A stretch of 64,000 nt of DNA from Chrysomallon squamiferum (GCA_012295275.1 CM022672.1:19500894-19564893), one strand, 5' to 3'; positions 1 through 12,222 are shown, counted from the first letter of the stretch. The notes: generated by a model not told the origin, from the letters alone. A program made the numbers and translations.

Positions 1-40
1 GGATTCGCGTGTAGGTGGTAACAGTTGTAAGACATTCGCA

Positions 41-54
41 CGCAAACATACACA

Positions 55-114
<60 letters not shown>
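41..114. repeat. (CA)n microsatellite
   Basis: An almost pure CA dinucleotide tract. Open frames across it are repeat translations (Thr-His runs), not genes. Confidence 0.97.
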
Positions 115-118
<4 letters not shown>

Positions 119-157
119 CTATATATGTATCTGCCGTGCATGTTTTGTCCATTGTTT

Positions 158-300
158 GTGTGTGTATGTATGTATGTATGTATGTATGTATGTATGTATG
201 TATGTATGTATGTATGTATGTATGTGTATGTATGTATGTATGTATGTATGTATGTATGTATGTATGTATGTATGTATGTATGTATGTATGTATGTATGTA

Positions 301-353
<53 letters not shown>

Positions 354-358
354 ATTTG
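158..358. repeat. (GTAT)n microsatellite with inner (GT)n block
   Basis: About 200 bases of GTAT tetranucleotide, interrupted once near 222 by GTGTAT and containing a GT block at about 304-336. Both strands are open through it and give Cys-Met-Tyr-Val or His-Thr-Tyr-Ile strings, which are artefacts. Confidence 0.97.
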
Positions 359-459
359 CATGAATTTGCATGTTTACAAATTCAAACACTGCCCATCATT
401 GCTTTATACGAGATAATGGTATTGGTTTTCTATATATGGGAAGGTGGTTATAATTATTA

Positions 460-566
460 TAAATATGTGTGTGCGTGTGTGCTTGCGTTTGTATGCATGT
501 GTGTGTGTGCGCACGTGAGTGAGTGAGTGTGTGTGTGCGTGTGTGTGCGCACGTGAGTGAGTGTGT
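460..566. repeat. GT-rich tract with a duplicated GCGCACGTGAGTGAGTG unit
   Basis: Impure GT repeat. The unit GCGCACGTGAGTGAGTG occurs twice, near 509 and 547, showing a short tandem duplication inside the tract. Confidence 0.85.
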
Positions 567-597
567 TGATAATCAGTAGTATTTAAACATCCGTTCA

Positions 598-1104
598 TTC
601 ATTTTCGTAAACGTACACACTAACATCATTCTCCCAAGAAAATTCCGTCGTATGCGATAAACAAGTCTTCGTATACTATAAAACGCCCATGCACAAAGGG
701 AAGTTTATTTCACGGAAAATAGACCAGTTAGCAGTATCGATCCTTTGTTCCAACGCAGCTTCTGGCTAAATATACAACGACTCAGCTGAAGCCCTTACGT
801 TAATTACGTTTTGTTTCAGATGCCCAAAGATATTTGGGAAAAATACAGGATCAAGTGTTTCCAAGCCTAAGCTCAGTGAAGACAGTCCTATATTAGATGG
901 ATAATATCATCTGTTAAAGGCTGAAATGCGACTGTGTATCAGGAATGTTCTCAGATATGTCAAATGTTAACTTGCTGGCTGGCAGGATAATAGATTTCGA
1001 GTTTCTCAAGTCCAGCATTTAATGGATTAATTGGCGAGACTGTAGACTATTGTATTAATTTTCTGTCATCAAACCTTGAATTCTGGTGCGTCCAGAAGCC
1101 AAAA
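598..1104. other. Non-coding stretch, nothing recognised
   Basis: Mixed-composition sequence with no long open frame. A CAG followed by ATG near 820-823 opens a frame of only 14 codons and was not accepted as an exon. Confidence 0.5.
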
Positions 1105-1577
1105 ACGTCTACATATGGCATATTTTTACCCGTAAAAAAAAAAACAGTTTTGAAAATGGCGTAAGCATGATTATAATGTATTTTTTTTTAAACCTCATAC
1201 ATAGACATTTATCTGGTAGCTGTTATAAATAAAAATTAAACGGACAATTCCTCACTGGACAATTCCCTACTCCACATACACACACATTTATATATACACA
1301 CACAAACACACAGGCATACGCACATACGCACATACACATACACACAATCACACACACACACACACACACACAAAAACACCCACACAAGCAAATGTACACA
1401 TGTTATTAGATCTATATCATCATCATAATCATCATCACCATAATTAATATTATTATTATTATTATTATTATTACAGGGTATTACTATGTTGAATCGTGCC
1501 ACGGACACTTATATTATAAAAGATTAAGAGTGGGGAATTGTCCAAGTTGGTTATTGTCCAGTGGGGAATTGTCCTGG
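1105..1577 (+). repeat. Dispersed repeat, copy A, with inverted GGACAATTCC-type ends
   Basis: The segment from about 1105 to 1425 is repeated in opposite orientation at about 4970-5300. Shared landmarks include AACCTCATACATAGA, TTTATCTGGTAGCTGTTATA and GGACAATTCCTCACTGGACA, followed by a CA tract and GCAAATGTACACATG. Inside copy A, GGACAATTCC motifs at 1242 and 1255 face inverted counterparts (GGAATTGTCC) near 1534 and 1564, so 1241-1577 may be a small element with terminal inverted repeats. No transposase frame is present. The family is not identified. The core contains an impure CA tract (about 1277-1385) and an ATT tract (about 1445-1472). Confidence 0.75.
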
Positions 1578-2021
1578 AACCGAATAGATACTAGTAATCA
1601 TAACAGCGGTGACAGCAGTAGCAGTAGTAGCACCTGCAGCGGCAGAAGTAATAATAATAACAATAATAAAATTAGCGTTAAAAAATCAGCTGTAACATAT
1701 CAGTAAGAAGGCATGTTCTGTTTTTAGCACTATCGTCGGTGTATATCACAACACAAGTCATTTAATTACGATAGATGAAGTTATCATTTAATCAGAAGGC
1801 TTTGACCCAAATGCAGAATACGTGTTAGAAGATAACAAACCAAGTTTCTGATTCTGCTTTGTAATAAGGTATCAGATAACAACGACGAAATAATAATATG
1901 AAATAAAACTTTAAAAAACCAACCCTCCCCGGTACTCTTGTAGTGAAAATAAACCAAAAGCTAGTAGTAAATAAATAAATTATTGAAAACTGCTGTCAAA
2001 ACAGAAACGGTGGAAGAGGAA

Positions 2022-2024
<3 letters not shown>

Positions 2025-2110
<86 letters not shown>
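2025..2110. repeat. (GA)n microsatellite
   Basis: About 85 bases of uninterrupted GA. The Ser-Leu open frames on the minus strand here are repeat artefacts. Confidence 0.97.
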
Positions 2111-2113
<3 letters not shown>

Positions 2114-2419
2114 ATAATAACACAAAGAAATGAAAAGCAATTTGAAATAATCCAAAAAACAAAAATAAAAATAAAAATAAAAACAAAATCGATTTCTTGG
2201 TGTTTAATAAAACGCAGTGTGTCAATATTATAAAAACTCGAATCACATTAAAATAGTTCAAAATCAAGACCGACTCATGCAGAAAGGTAATAAACTTTGC
2301 GAATTCCTTCGTCTTGAAATTCTCTTATTTATTATTTATATTTTTATTTTATTTATATATTGGTTTTATTCAAAGACATTTTTTTATTATATATTAACTA
2401 GTGTCAAGTATATGTGTTG

Positions 2420-2555
2420 TTTTTTGTTTGTTTGTTTAATTAATTAATTAATTTATTTATTTATTTATTATTGTTGTTGGTTGGTTGGTTGGTTTATTTG
2501 TTTTATTTAATTTATTTATTTATTTGTATATATTTATTATTGACGTTGTTGTTTC

Positions 2556-2598
<43 letters not shown>

Positions 2599-2618
2599 TA
2601 TTATTATTGTTATTGTTA

Positions 2619-2688
<70 letters not shown>

Positions 2689-2689
2689 A
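2420..2689. repeat. Compound TTTA/TTGG and (TTA)n microsatellite
   Basis: TTTG, TTAA, TTTA and GGTT short repeats lead into a long TTA/ATT trinucleotide tract (about 2562-2689) with a few TTG interruptions. Tyr, Leu, Ile or Asn homopolymer frames are artefacts. Confidence 0.95.
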
Positions 2690-2699
2690 AAATTCAGAT

Positions 2700-3660
2700 G
2701 TGAGAGACTGCAGGGTCAGTTTTTCTTTAGGACCCACTTAGGGTTTTTTCTCCTCTGAAAGGCCGTGATAATGTGTTTTCTCGTCAATGGTAACTAATCA
2801 GAAGTAGTGCCTACTGGATCAACAGTAGCCGAGTTCCTCTGTTAGATCAGTTTATGTGAAATTAATTACTCACACAGTACAACCATTAATATTAAAATAC
2901 GCTCTGATGTCATTAAATATTCAGTCAACATTCGTTTTTAATCACCGTGGTAGTCAATACATCTGTACTAAATCAAACAAAAATAATCTCCTCCATTATT
3001 AGCGTCAGGGTTTTCAAGGATCTGTTTATCATTACAGTCGTTATATTGTTACGCAAAGGACGGAGTTATTCGTGGTCGTTCCAATTAATGATGTAAGCAG
3101 TTAGCTGGAATAACTTCGGATATTGTTTCCCCATTAGATACAGCTTACAGGAAAATCTTTCGCTTATAATATCAGTCTGCTCTCGCCAAGATGGCGCCTA
3201 AGATACAGAGAGGTTAAAATCAGCAAACATCGTTCGAGCGCATAAATCGTAACCTAAATGACTAATTGACTTACTAACCCGCTTGATATTGTAAAGATGC
3301 ATGTACTCGCGATTCTGGTAATAATATACGATAAAAGGCTGGCGCGTCTATATCTGGTCGATGTACTTTAAAAACAAGATGACGACAATGACTATAATTA
3401 ATTTTACGGATCAGAGATGTGTTTAAATGTCCCGAGAACTTATTATAATTAAACAAAAAGCCATTACCGAGTGAAAATTCTCCGCTTCAAGTGACTCGCA
3501 GTGAGCCTATGGGGACGTGTAATACGGGCTTATATCTAACAAGGCAAACGGCTTATAATGATAACAGACCACGTTAAGTCCGTCGTTACTGGACAAGATC
3601 TGCGTGCCAGAACAGAAGAGTTCGTTAAAGAGATCTTTAATATAGAAAGTCTCGTCTTTT
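2700..3660. other. Unique, CpG-containing intergenic sequence; possible distal promoter
   Basis: Less repetitive and richer in CpG than its flanks, especially about 3040-3600. A YY1-like motif AAGATGGCG lies at 3188-3196, of the kind found near transcription starts. It is upstream of the RING-H2 gene, whose first coding exon begins with 5' UTR sequence spliced on from somewhere upstream, so an untranslated first exon here is possible. No coding exon could be supported. Confidence 0.3.
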
Positions 3661-3662
3661 TA

Positions 3663-3838
3663 TTTTCATTTCTTTAACGGTTATTTATTTATTTATTTAT
3701 TTATTTATTTTATTTATTTATTATCATCATCATCATCATCATTATTATTATTCCTATCATCATTTTTATTATTACTAACATCATCTTCATCATCATCATC
3801 ATAATAATTATTATTATTATGTTGTTGTTGTTGTTGTA
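3663..3838. repeat. Compound TTTA / ATC / TTG microsatellite
   Basis: Successive TTTA, ATC/ATT and TTG repeat blocks. Confidence 0.9.
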
Positions 3839-4347
3839 TACTTTACTTTGGGTATATTTCTATCTGCAGCATCGCACAGATAACGCACTGTCTGCTGGGG
3901 ACACTGCCTGAGAAACATAAAACGATTAAAACTCTGCACTTGAAAATGAACCTTATTTGTTATATGCGAGACGCCCGCCATCTAAAGTAAAAAAATATAT
4001 ATATAAAAAAATAAAAATTAATTTTTTTTTTTTAAATTAAAAAATTAAAAAAAAAAAAAAACACATTAAAATTTTATGAAGAATTTGGATAACGTCATGA
4101 GCGCCCATCATGACAGAAAACGAATACCGATGTTGACATGACTAAATTATTCTAATAACAAGTTGGTAGTTTCCAGTGATTGTAAAATAGAAAATGTTTC
4201 CGCTTGGAAAAATATGCATAGAAATGCTCGTTGGAAGGAGTTTTAAAACTAAATACTGGAAAAACGAAAAACAAAGTCTGCTTAGTTTAATGAATATATA
4301 TATATATTTACTAAGCTGTATTTTTAGTTTTTCAAAAGAGCTAACAG

Positions 4348-4350
<3 letters not shown>

Positions 4351-4394
<44 letters not shown>
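4351..4394. repeat. (CA)n microsatellite
   Basis: Pure CA tract of about 44 bases followed by TATATA. Confidence 0.95.
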
Positions 4395-4402
<8 letters not shown>

Positions 4403-4484
4403 GGCTGTCATAAATGTTTATAATCTGCAATAATTAAACCGATAGATGAAATATAGATATATCAAAACGTATTTATACATAATT

Positions 4485-4723
4485 ATCAACTTAATTAGTA
4501 ATCTGATTGGATGGAGTTTTTTGATTAAATTTCAAATTTTTTTTTCGGTTTAAAGAGGAACCTTTTTATTCCTGAAAGAAGTAAAAATATCTGCTACAAT
4601 CCACAAACTATTGAGAAAACGAAGAAAATAAACTAACACCCACACCCACACATATATATCCAGGCAGTGAATACGTTTGTTTTCATCATGACTCCATCTA
4701 ATCAGATACTACATTAAGTTGAT
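4485..4723. repeat. Inverted repeat with about 33-base arms (MITE-like)
   Basis: The left arm at 4485-4517 (starting ATCAACTTAAT, ending TGGATGGAGT) matches the reverse complement of 4691-4723 (starting ATCAACTTAAT, ending TAGATGGAGT) with one substitution and a one-base slip. A spacer of about 173 bases separates the arms. There is no open frame between them. It could be a small non-autonomous transposon or a hairpin. Confidence 0.65.
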
Positions 4724-4886
4724 ATATATATAGCTATATTTAAATAACGTAAATTATCATTGTGTAAGACAGATTATAAGAATATACCTCAGTAAATATA
4801 TAAATAACCGTATTTAGTTAGCTATATTCTTTGTTTTCCAAAAGAAATAATGCATTGGCTCAATAACGAGAATTAAAAGAACGCCA

Positions 4887-4887
<1 letters not shown>

Positions 4888-4938
<51 letters not shown>
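4888..4938. repeat. (AAT)n microsatellite
   Basis: Pure AAT trinucleotide run. It is preceded by TGCATTGGCTCAAT, which recurs before another AAT run near 8908, so the flank itself belongs to a dispersed repeat. Confidence 0.93.
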
Positions 4939-4969
4939 TATGGTGATGATGATTATGATGATGACGGTA

Positions 4970-5063
4970 GATCTAATAACATGTATACATTTGCTTGTAT
5001 GAGTGTTTTTGTGTGTGTGTGTGTATGTGTGATTGTGTGTATGTGTATGTGCGTGTGCGTAGA

Positions 5064-5122
<59 letters not shown>

Positions 5123-5300
5123 AGTAAAGAACTGTCCAGTGAGGAATTGTCCGTTTACAGTTTATTTATTTATTTATTTATAACAGCTACCAGATAAATA
5201 TCTATGTATGAGGTTTTAAAATACTTTAATCACGGGACATACAGTACATTATAATCCTGCTGACGCCATTTTCATAATATATAAGTATACGTTGTCTAAA
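4970..5300 (-). repeat. Dispersed repeat, copy B (inverted relative to copy A)
   Basis: Reverse-complement copy of the 1105-1425 segment. It runs from ACATGTATACATTTGC through a long GT tract (about 5010-5120), AACTGTCCAGTGAGGAATTGTCC, a TTTA run and ACAGCTACCAGATAAATA to GACGCCATTTTCATAAT. The order of landmarks is exactly reversed from copy A. The GT tract is longer than the matching CA tract in A, as expected for microsatellite drift. Confidence 0.75.
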
Positions 5301-5339
5301 TATTATTCAGATGATGCTGAACTCTATCCAAAGGGGTGG

Positions 5340-5650
5340 GGGAAGAAACAATTAAATAATAAAATAAATTAATAATAAATAAATGAAAGAAAGAAAGAAA
5401 AAATAGAAACATAGAAACACAGAAAGAAAGAGGATAAAAGACAAATCTGAAGTATTATGGAATCCTAGTAAACACTGTTTACAAAAGAAGAAAAATGCAT
5501 AAAAATACCAAAGAAAAAGAAGAAAAAAACCAAAGAGCAAAAAAAAAAAAAAAAAAGAAAGAAAGAAATAAAAAAAAGAAATAAAAAAAGAAATAAAAAA
5601 AATAAGAAAAGAAAAGAAAGAAAATAAAAGAAGGAAAGAAAAAAAAAATG
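5340..5650. repeat. Polypurine (GAAA/AAAG) tract
   Basis: About 300 bases almost wholly of A and G on the plus strand. Phe/Leu-rich minus-strand frames here come from the tract. Confidence 0.85.
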
Positions 5651-6300
5651 TTCCGTTACAGATGCTTGTGATTGATAATCGTCACGTGACATTAATTTGA
5701 AACCAAATCTCTGATTTATGTGCCGCTTGAGACATCTACGAATATAACTGACCAAAGAATGTATTTCTAAACGACCGAAGGGCAGCGCATTAGTATAAAT
5801 ATTTAAACCAGTCCTGAAATTTCTTATATTATCGATTTTCCAAGTTTTCTTACGTCTTTGTGCTTTATTTATTAGATGTGTTTCACACCTTCAGTTTTAC
5901 GTATTATTTGGGGGTTTTTTGTTCCCTTTTCTCTTTCTTCTTTCTTTCGTTCCATACCTTTTCCTTCTTTTAGTTTACTAGCCTATTATTATTATTATTA
6001 TTATTATTATTGATTATTATTGTTTGTTGTTGATGATGATGATGTTGTCGTTGTTGTTAAGATACACACCCATACTCACACCCTTTCTTATATAACTGCA
6101 CAAGGAAAAAGGTCTGCAGTTAGGGCAGAGTGGAAGAAACATTCGTCATAATAAATTCATAAGTGAAAACCTCTGGGAAAGTGTCTATGGTCACCATTCG
6201 CCCATTTTCGAACCATTACAGACAGCTTCCCACCTTCGCTATTTCTCGTCTTATATACCCATTTGATAACACCATCATTAAATAAAACAAGCATCAACAA

Positions 6301-6342
<42 letters not shown>
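6301..6342. repeat. (AAT)n microsatellite
   Basis: Pure AAT run followed by poly-A. Confidence 0.93.
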
Positions 6343-6350
<8 letters not shown>

Positions 6351-6583
6351 GGATTAATGATGCATTATTAATTTATTTATTTAAGAAAAAACAATATAAA
6401 CAAAACAAATTTAATATATGTATGTAGATAAACATGACAGAGAAAACGAGCGAGTGAACTGCACACGAAAGGCTGGAAAGAACAAAACAAACAAATAAAC
6501 AAACAAACAAATCAGAAAGAAAACTGTGCAAATTGGGATGATCAACTTTATCGCTCTTAACTGCATTCCAGAATTACGACAAA

Positions 6584-7665
6584 AGAATAGTAACACCGGT
6601 TTTTCCTACTTCAGCTAGATTTATCTCCCTTCAATTGTTCCAGGAAAAAATTAACTTTTTAAAATTTGACCTAATAGCCGAGTTTTGTCATTATCCAGTT
6701 TTCGAACACGTTTATTTTATTATTATTTTTTTTATTATCATCATTATTATTTTTTAAACTCAAATAAAATGTACGTACACTGATTAGAAATTGTATTTTT
6801 AATTTCTGATATTTATTATAGTAATTCAATGACGTAATTTAGCCAATTTCTGGTTATGATTCGAGGCTACTAAAAATACCAACTTTCATTTCCCAGCCTC
6901 TAAATATAGTTCTTACAACATTTTATCATTCTGATTTTGTTTACTTCCTAATCGAACTGAGGTAATTTATTATTATTAGTAGTAGTAGTAATACTAGTAT
7001 TAGTATTAGTATTACTATTAGTATTAACTGTCGTGATCGTTGATTGGTGCTGTTGCTGCTGTCGGTTCTTTTCATATGTTCACTGAATTGTTGGACAGAA
7101 ATATTTCGGAATTTAGTTGGATTTCTCCGGCTGTGGAAAAGATCTGCCATTAGAATTTCAAGATAATTTACGTATTACAGTTATCAGGCTTTAGGATTTT
7201 AAAATTTTTCAAACTGTCCAGAACTAATTATGTAAGTTTTCGTTTTCGACTTTTTCTTTTGAAATATTTATTTTAGAATAGTAACAGCGGGTTTTTCTTA
7301 CTTCAGCTAGATTTATCTCCCTTCAGTTATTTCAGAAAAATTAACTTTCTAAAATTTGACCTAATAGCCGAGTTTTGTCATTATCCAGTTTTCGAACACG
7401 TTTATTTTTAATTTTGTATTATCGTTATTATTATTTTTTTTTTAACTCAAACTTTCATAAAATTTACGTACACTGATTGCAAATTTTACTTTTAATTAGC
7501 ACAAAATTTAATTTCTGATATTTATTATAGTAATTCAATGACGTAATTTTACTATTTTAGTCAATTTATGGTTATGATTCGAGGCTACTAAAAATACCTA
7601 CTTTCATTTCCAAGAATTAATGATGTAAGTTTTCGTTTTCGACTTTTTCTTTAAAAATATTTCTT
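6584..7665 (+). repeat. Tandem segmental duplication, about 690-base unit
   Basis: The segment starting at 6584 (GAATAGTAACA, then CTACTTCAGCTAGATTTATC, GACCTAATAGCCGAGTTTTG and ATTCGAGGCTACTAAAAATA) repeats from about 7275 with the same landmarks. Both copies end in GTAAGTTTTCGTTTTCGACT (near 7230 and 7625). The second unit lacks about 300 bases equivalent to 6905-7215, so it is either deleted or a partial duplicate. Neither copy has a coding frame. Confidence 0.8.
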
Positions 7666-7788
7666 CAAATGATTCGTACTTTCCATCTGTTTCATTCAAG
7701 TAAGTAAATGTGCTATATAGCATTATCGCTGGCTTTAAAATATTAGTAAAACTTAAATATGTGTAAAATGTTTCCGTCACATTTTCAG

Positions 7789-7789
<1 letters not shown>

Positions 7790-7846
<57 letters not shown>

Positions 7847-7847
7847 T
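7790..7847. repeat. (TTA)n microsatellite
   Basis: Pure ATT/TTA run. Confidence 0.95.
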
Positions 7848-7948
7848 CATACATCGAGCAATATATTCATTTATGTATTATTTATTTTAATTTACTTATA
7901 TATATATTGTCTGTCTTTCTTTCTTATATGTGTGTGTGTGTGTGTGTA

Positions 7949-8201
7949 CAGTGGTACCTCGACTTACGAGTGCCCCAACTAACTGTTTTTGCTTTGAGTT
8001 GCGAGCCCAAATCCGAGTTACTTCAGATACTTCAGATGGCGCAACGAACAATATAACATCCGGCCAGCATCCCGCGTCTTAATCGTTTACTTCACGTGGT
8101 TACCTCCCCGCGGTTACCTCCTCGCGGAAGCATCTCTGTTTTGATGTACTCGCGTTTTGTGCAGTATTTTAACAATTTACTCGTAAGTCAAATAACCACT
8201 G
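7949..8201. mobile_element. Tigger/pogo-like MITE, 253 bp
   Basis: Starts CAGTGGTACCTCGACTTACG and ends with the inverted counterpart (CGTAAGTC..CCACTG). The outer 23 bases of each end match at about 19 positions. It is preceded by TA; the base pair after the right end is TG, so the expected TA target duplication has decayed on that side. The terminal sequence is characteristic of Tigger (pogo) Tc1-mariner elements. The interior is GC-richer than the surroundings and has no transposase, so the copy is non-autonomous. Confidence 0.85.
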
Positions 8202-8331
8202 TGCGTGTATATGTATATATATATATATATATATAAAAAAAAAGAAAGAAAGAAAGACAAAAAGAGATAATTTTAAAGTGAAATATTTATCTGTAGAATA
8301 CCAGTATTTATAAACACATACCATATATAAT

Positions 8332-8359
<28 letters not shown>
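8332..8359. repeat. (CA)n microsatellite
   Basis: Short pure CA run. Confidence 0.9.
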
Positions 8360-8367
<8 letters not shown>

Positions 8368-8578
8368 ACTGAATTTTGTTTTCTATTTTATTCACCCTTT
8401 TGGTTGAAATCTAATGACCGATATGTTCTTTCTGGGTGTATGGTTGAACTATTGAATTAATTTATTAATGCATTCACGTATCTATATCTTTAAAACAAGA
8501 TTATAATAATGACAATATCCCGAGAACATATACTCCGAGTATATCCTATCTGAAGTAACTTGTGTTTACTGACATAAA

Positions 8579-8867
8579 AGAGCGCTTATCCTTTTTGTAC
8601 ACTCTGTATGACACATTTAGTACTACAAGTATATACTTTGTCCCCGATTCATACTTGAAATAGATACAGATACTTACGACATAGCTATGAATGAAAAAAA
8701 AAAAAAATTATAATGATATAAATAAATAAAAACAAAATAAATAAATAAATAATAGAATGCTTATCCATTTTGTACACTCTGCGTGATGCATTTAATACTG
8801 CAAGTATGTACTATGAAATAGATACAGAAATTTACGACATAGCTATGAATGAAAAAAATAAAATGAA
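8579..8867 (+). repeat. Tandem duplication of an approximately 110-base segment
   Basis: CTTATCC..TTTGTACACTCTG..GACATAGCTATGAATGAAAAA occurs at about 8584-8697 and again at about 8759-8857, separated by an A/T-rich spacer. The copies differ by point changes and a short deletion. Non-coding. Confidence 0.8.
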
Positions 8868-9434
8868 ATAATAATAGTAGTAGTTATAATAGTAATAATA
8901 ATAAATAATGCATTGGCTCAATTAAAAGAATGAATAATAATAATAATAATAGTAATAATAATAAAATGCTACATATATTACGAAACGTGAACTAATACTT
9001 CTACTATCTCTCTACTATACCGTTACTACTACTGCTACTACTACTACTAGTACTAATACTAATATCACTATTAACACCACCATCACTACTAGTACTACTA
9101 CTGCAACCTCTTCTATTATTATTTCTGCTTCAAAATAAGATGATCCAAAACAACTTGTGCCATGACAAACCTAGATAAACATAAAAAACCCAGCAAAACA
9201 ACAACAACAGCACTAATCAGCTAAAACAACCATTAATTCACTCTGCTCGCAATATAAACTATTCCTTCACTGCTACTGCTGCTACTACTACCATTTTTTT
9301 CTACCAGTTCTAGGCCTACCATTATTATTACCTGAACGATTCCCACCACAAACATTACCACGATTAGTATACTAGCTATAACCTCTGTTTCAGATACAGA
9401 TGTCAGTTTTTATTTGATCTAGAGCGCCCAGTTA

Positions 9435-10670
9435 ATGGCTGAAAAATATCCTTGGCGTGAAGAACCTGAAATATGTTATTTCATGAGGTCTTGTTCATGT
9501 GATGAAGAATTGGCATTGAAGTTACAAAGAGAAGAAGAAGAATTAGCATGGAACTTTCATAGAGAAGAAGAATTAGCACTGAAGTTGCAAAGAGAAGAAG
9601 AATTACTTAACCGAGATCGTTCTTGTGCAGAAAAATTACAAGAAAAACTATACACAAGAGACAGTTCTGATGATGGTATGATTTTATGAATCACAGAATA
9701 AACTCCACTTGTCTTTAATAGAGTAGGAGCTAGTGTTTCTGCTGGATGACTCACAGACTAAGATTCTGTAATTTTTCTCCCGGCCATCTGGAATTTTCAT
9801 AGGAAATCGTTAAATTTAATACATCCGCGGTAGAAAAAAAACCCGTACAAACAGTAATAAGTAAGTTCAGTGATTAAATAAATAAAAAAATAACTATAAA
9901 ATGAAATCATACATTTAATTAGTGCTGGAATTTTTAAACATATTCATTCAATAAATTAAAATAATTAAAACAGCTTCAAAAAAGAATATTCCTAGTCAGT
10001 GAAAACCATTCTTTAACACACCCATACATACCAAATCAATAAATAAATAAATAAATTAATTAATATTAATTACTTTAAAAAGAAACATTCAAAACCAACT
10101 AATAGTAACGGTTTTGATACACTGTTTGTGATAATTTCAGCAATAACTAAATCAGGTATAACATATTACTTATCATTTTAATTTAACGACAACTGCTATC
10201 AGGCTTGAAGTTTGTCAAAAACAAATGGACTCGTAATCCGTTACTATATGTATGAATTACTCAAAGTGCTTTCATGCTGAAGTTTACTATTATACAAGCA
10301 GGAAGTCAAACTTAACATCGAATGAACAGGTTTACACGAATATATCTATTTTTTTACTTTAATTTTTAATTAATTTTATCTTTTTCTAAGTTTTCTGTTA
10401 GAGGGAAGATGAATAATCTAGAAGTTTCGTCTTGAACTCGACAGTTGTAAATTTCTTAGCCAAAGAAACTTAGAAAGACGGGCATAGATTCTGTTACTTA
10501 AATAGTATTTATAATGAAGTTGATCCCCTGACACAGTTATTGAATTAGACATATTTTAAATAAATCTTTTAATTTCTTTCGTTAACATTTTGATATCAGA
10601 GTTGCAATGTTAATTGTTACTATTTTATTTTATTCTGATTATTATATAATGCCATGAATTATTATTATTA

Positions 10671-10726
<56 letters not shown>

Positions 10727-11597
10727 TTACCTTTCCCCACATTTATCACTAAAATACAGATACTTTCATTTTTGAAAATTTTCATTTCCTGCCCATTAGA
10801 CAGATTTCAGAATTTTTTGAAGTCAAATTTGTTATATATTATAACCCTCTTTTAGATCAGTCAGTTTTGAGTGTCTGATAACAGATCAGTACGCCCACAA
10901 TTGGATTTGACTCCAAAATGTTCTGTAATCTCTGGCAACAGCCTGGTGGGCGGGCAGCACTTGTACATTTTATGTATATACAGAAACATTTGGTTGTGAT
11001 GTGATTATTACAAGTAGAACAATTTGGGGATAAATACTTAGCAGTTAAATCATTACAGTGATGAACATACTTGTATAGACAAAATAATTATATGGACTCA
11101 CATATACAAGACAGAAAACGTATGGCAAACACATTTACATTCATGAATAAAATTACATATATCTGCAGATGATGATGATGATCTAACTTCACTTCTAAGT
11201 AGAAATGCAATGGCACAGAACCATCCATCAGGTGCAAGACCAAAGAGATATATTCAGAGACCGCTTCGCAGATTTCGCATGCAGACAGATGAAGAAATAG
11301 CTAGGACACTGCAACAAGAAGAAGATATACGTATGTCTGATGAGCAGCTAGCACAATGTCTACAAGAAAATTTAAACATTTCTAATGATGCTGAACAAGG
11401 TAAAATAATATTTATTTTCATTAACTCTTTGTATTTCAGATTTTATGCCAGATTTTGTAAATGCTTTTGGATTTAGAGGAAAGAAAATCTCTGAATATGT
11501 AATAAGTTTTCACTCAAATCACTTTCTTGGAATGATGATATTAAAGGTACAGAACTATTTATCTGGTTTCCAGAAAATCCAGAAAACTGGCCTGTTT

Positions 11598-11629
<32 letters not shown>

Positions 11630-12184
11630 GCTACTTTTGAATTAGGTGCACTTTGTTTTAGTTTCCATAATGGCAATTCATATGAAAGTGCTGCTGTATA
11701 CAGGGAATTCTATCACAATAAGTTATTATTTGTTGTATTTTACTCACATTTTCATTTATTACCATATCTAAAAGACTAGCAGAAACACAACTTACTAGTG
11801 AAAATTGAATTTTATACAGGTATTTTAATAATTTTAAGTGAATTAATAAAAATCAGATACTACTTTAGAAGTGTATTAATTAGTATTTGTTACAAGTTTA
11901 TTTACAAGCTTTATTTTTCATTGTTTATATTTTATATTTTAAATAAAAATTTAGACTGTTTACAGGATTAACTGAATCAAACTGTGAATAAATAAGTAAC
12001 TTAGTTAGTACATATAATTTAAGTAAAAAAAAAAAAAAATGGACTGATTAGTCAGGTATTTTGAAATCAATAGATCATGAAATGGTGATGAATTGGTCAT
12101 TTGTGTCTTAAATTTCCAGAAATTGGTATTATAATTACAGATATGTTTTCAGTTAAAGAATTTGGTTCCATAGATTTATAGACT

Positions 12185-12222
<38 letters not shown>

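Noticed and set aside
15-526. Several long open frames on both strands
   Set aside because: They translate CA, GTAT and GT microsatellites into Thr-His, Cys-Met-Tyr-Val or similar strings. No exon-like composition or splice context.
820-870. CAG followed by ATGCCCAAAGATATTTGG, resembling an exon start
   Set aside because: The frame stops after 14 codons and no donor restores a longer product.
2471-2758. Tyr/Ile/Leu/Asn-rich open frames
   Set aside because: Translations of a TTA microsatellite.
3188-3215. AAGATGGCGCCTAAGATACAG as a first coding exon
   Set aside because: The context looks like a start codon or promoter motif, but only a few codons precede a possible weak donor, and the RING gene has an in-frame stop before its own ATG, so this cannot be its coding start.
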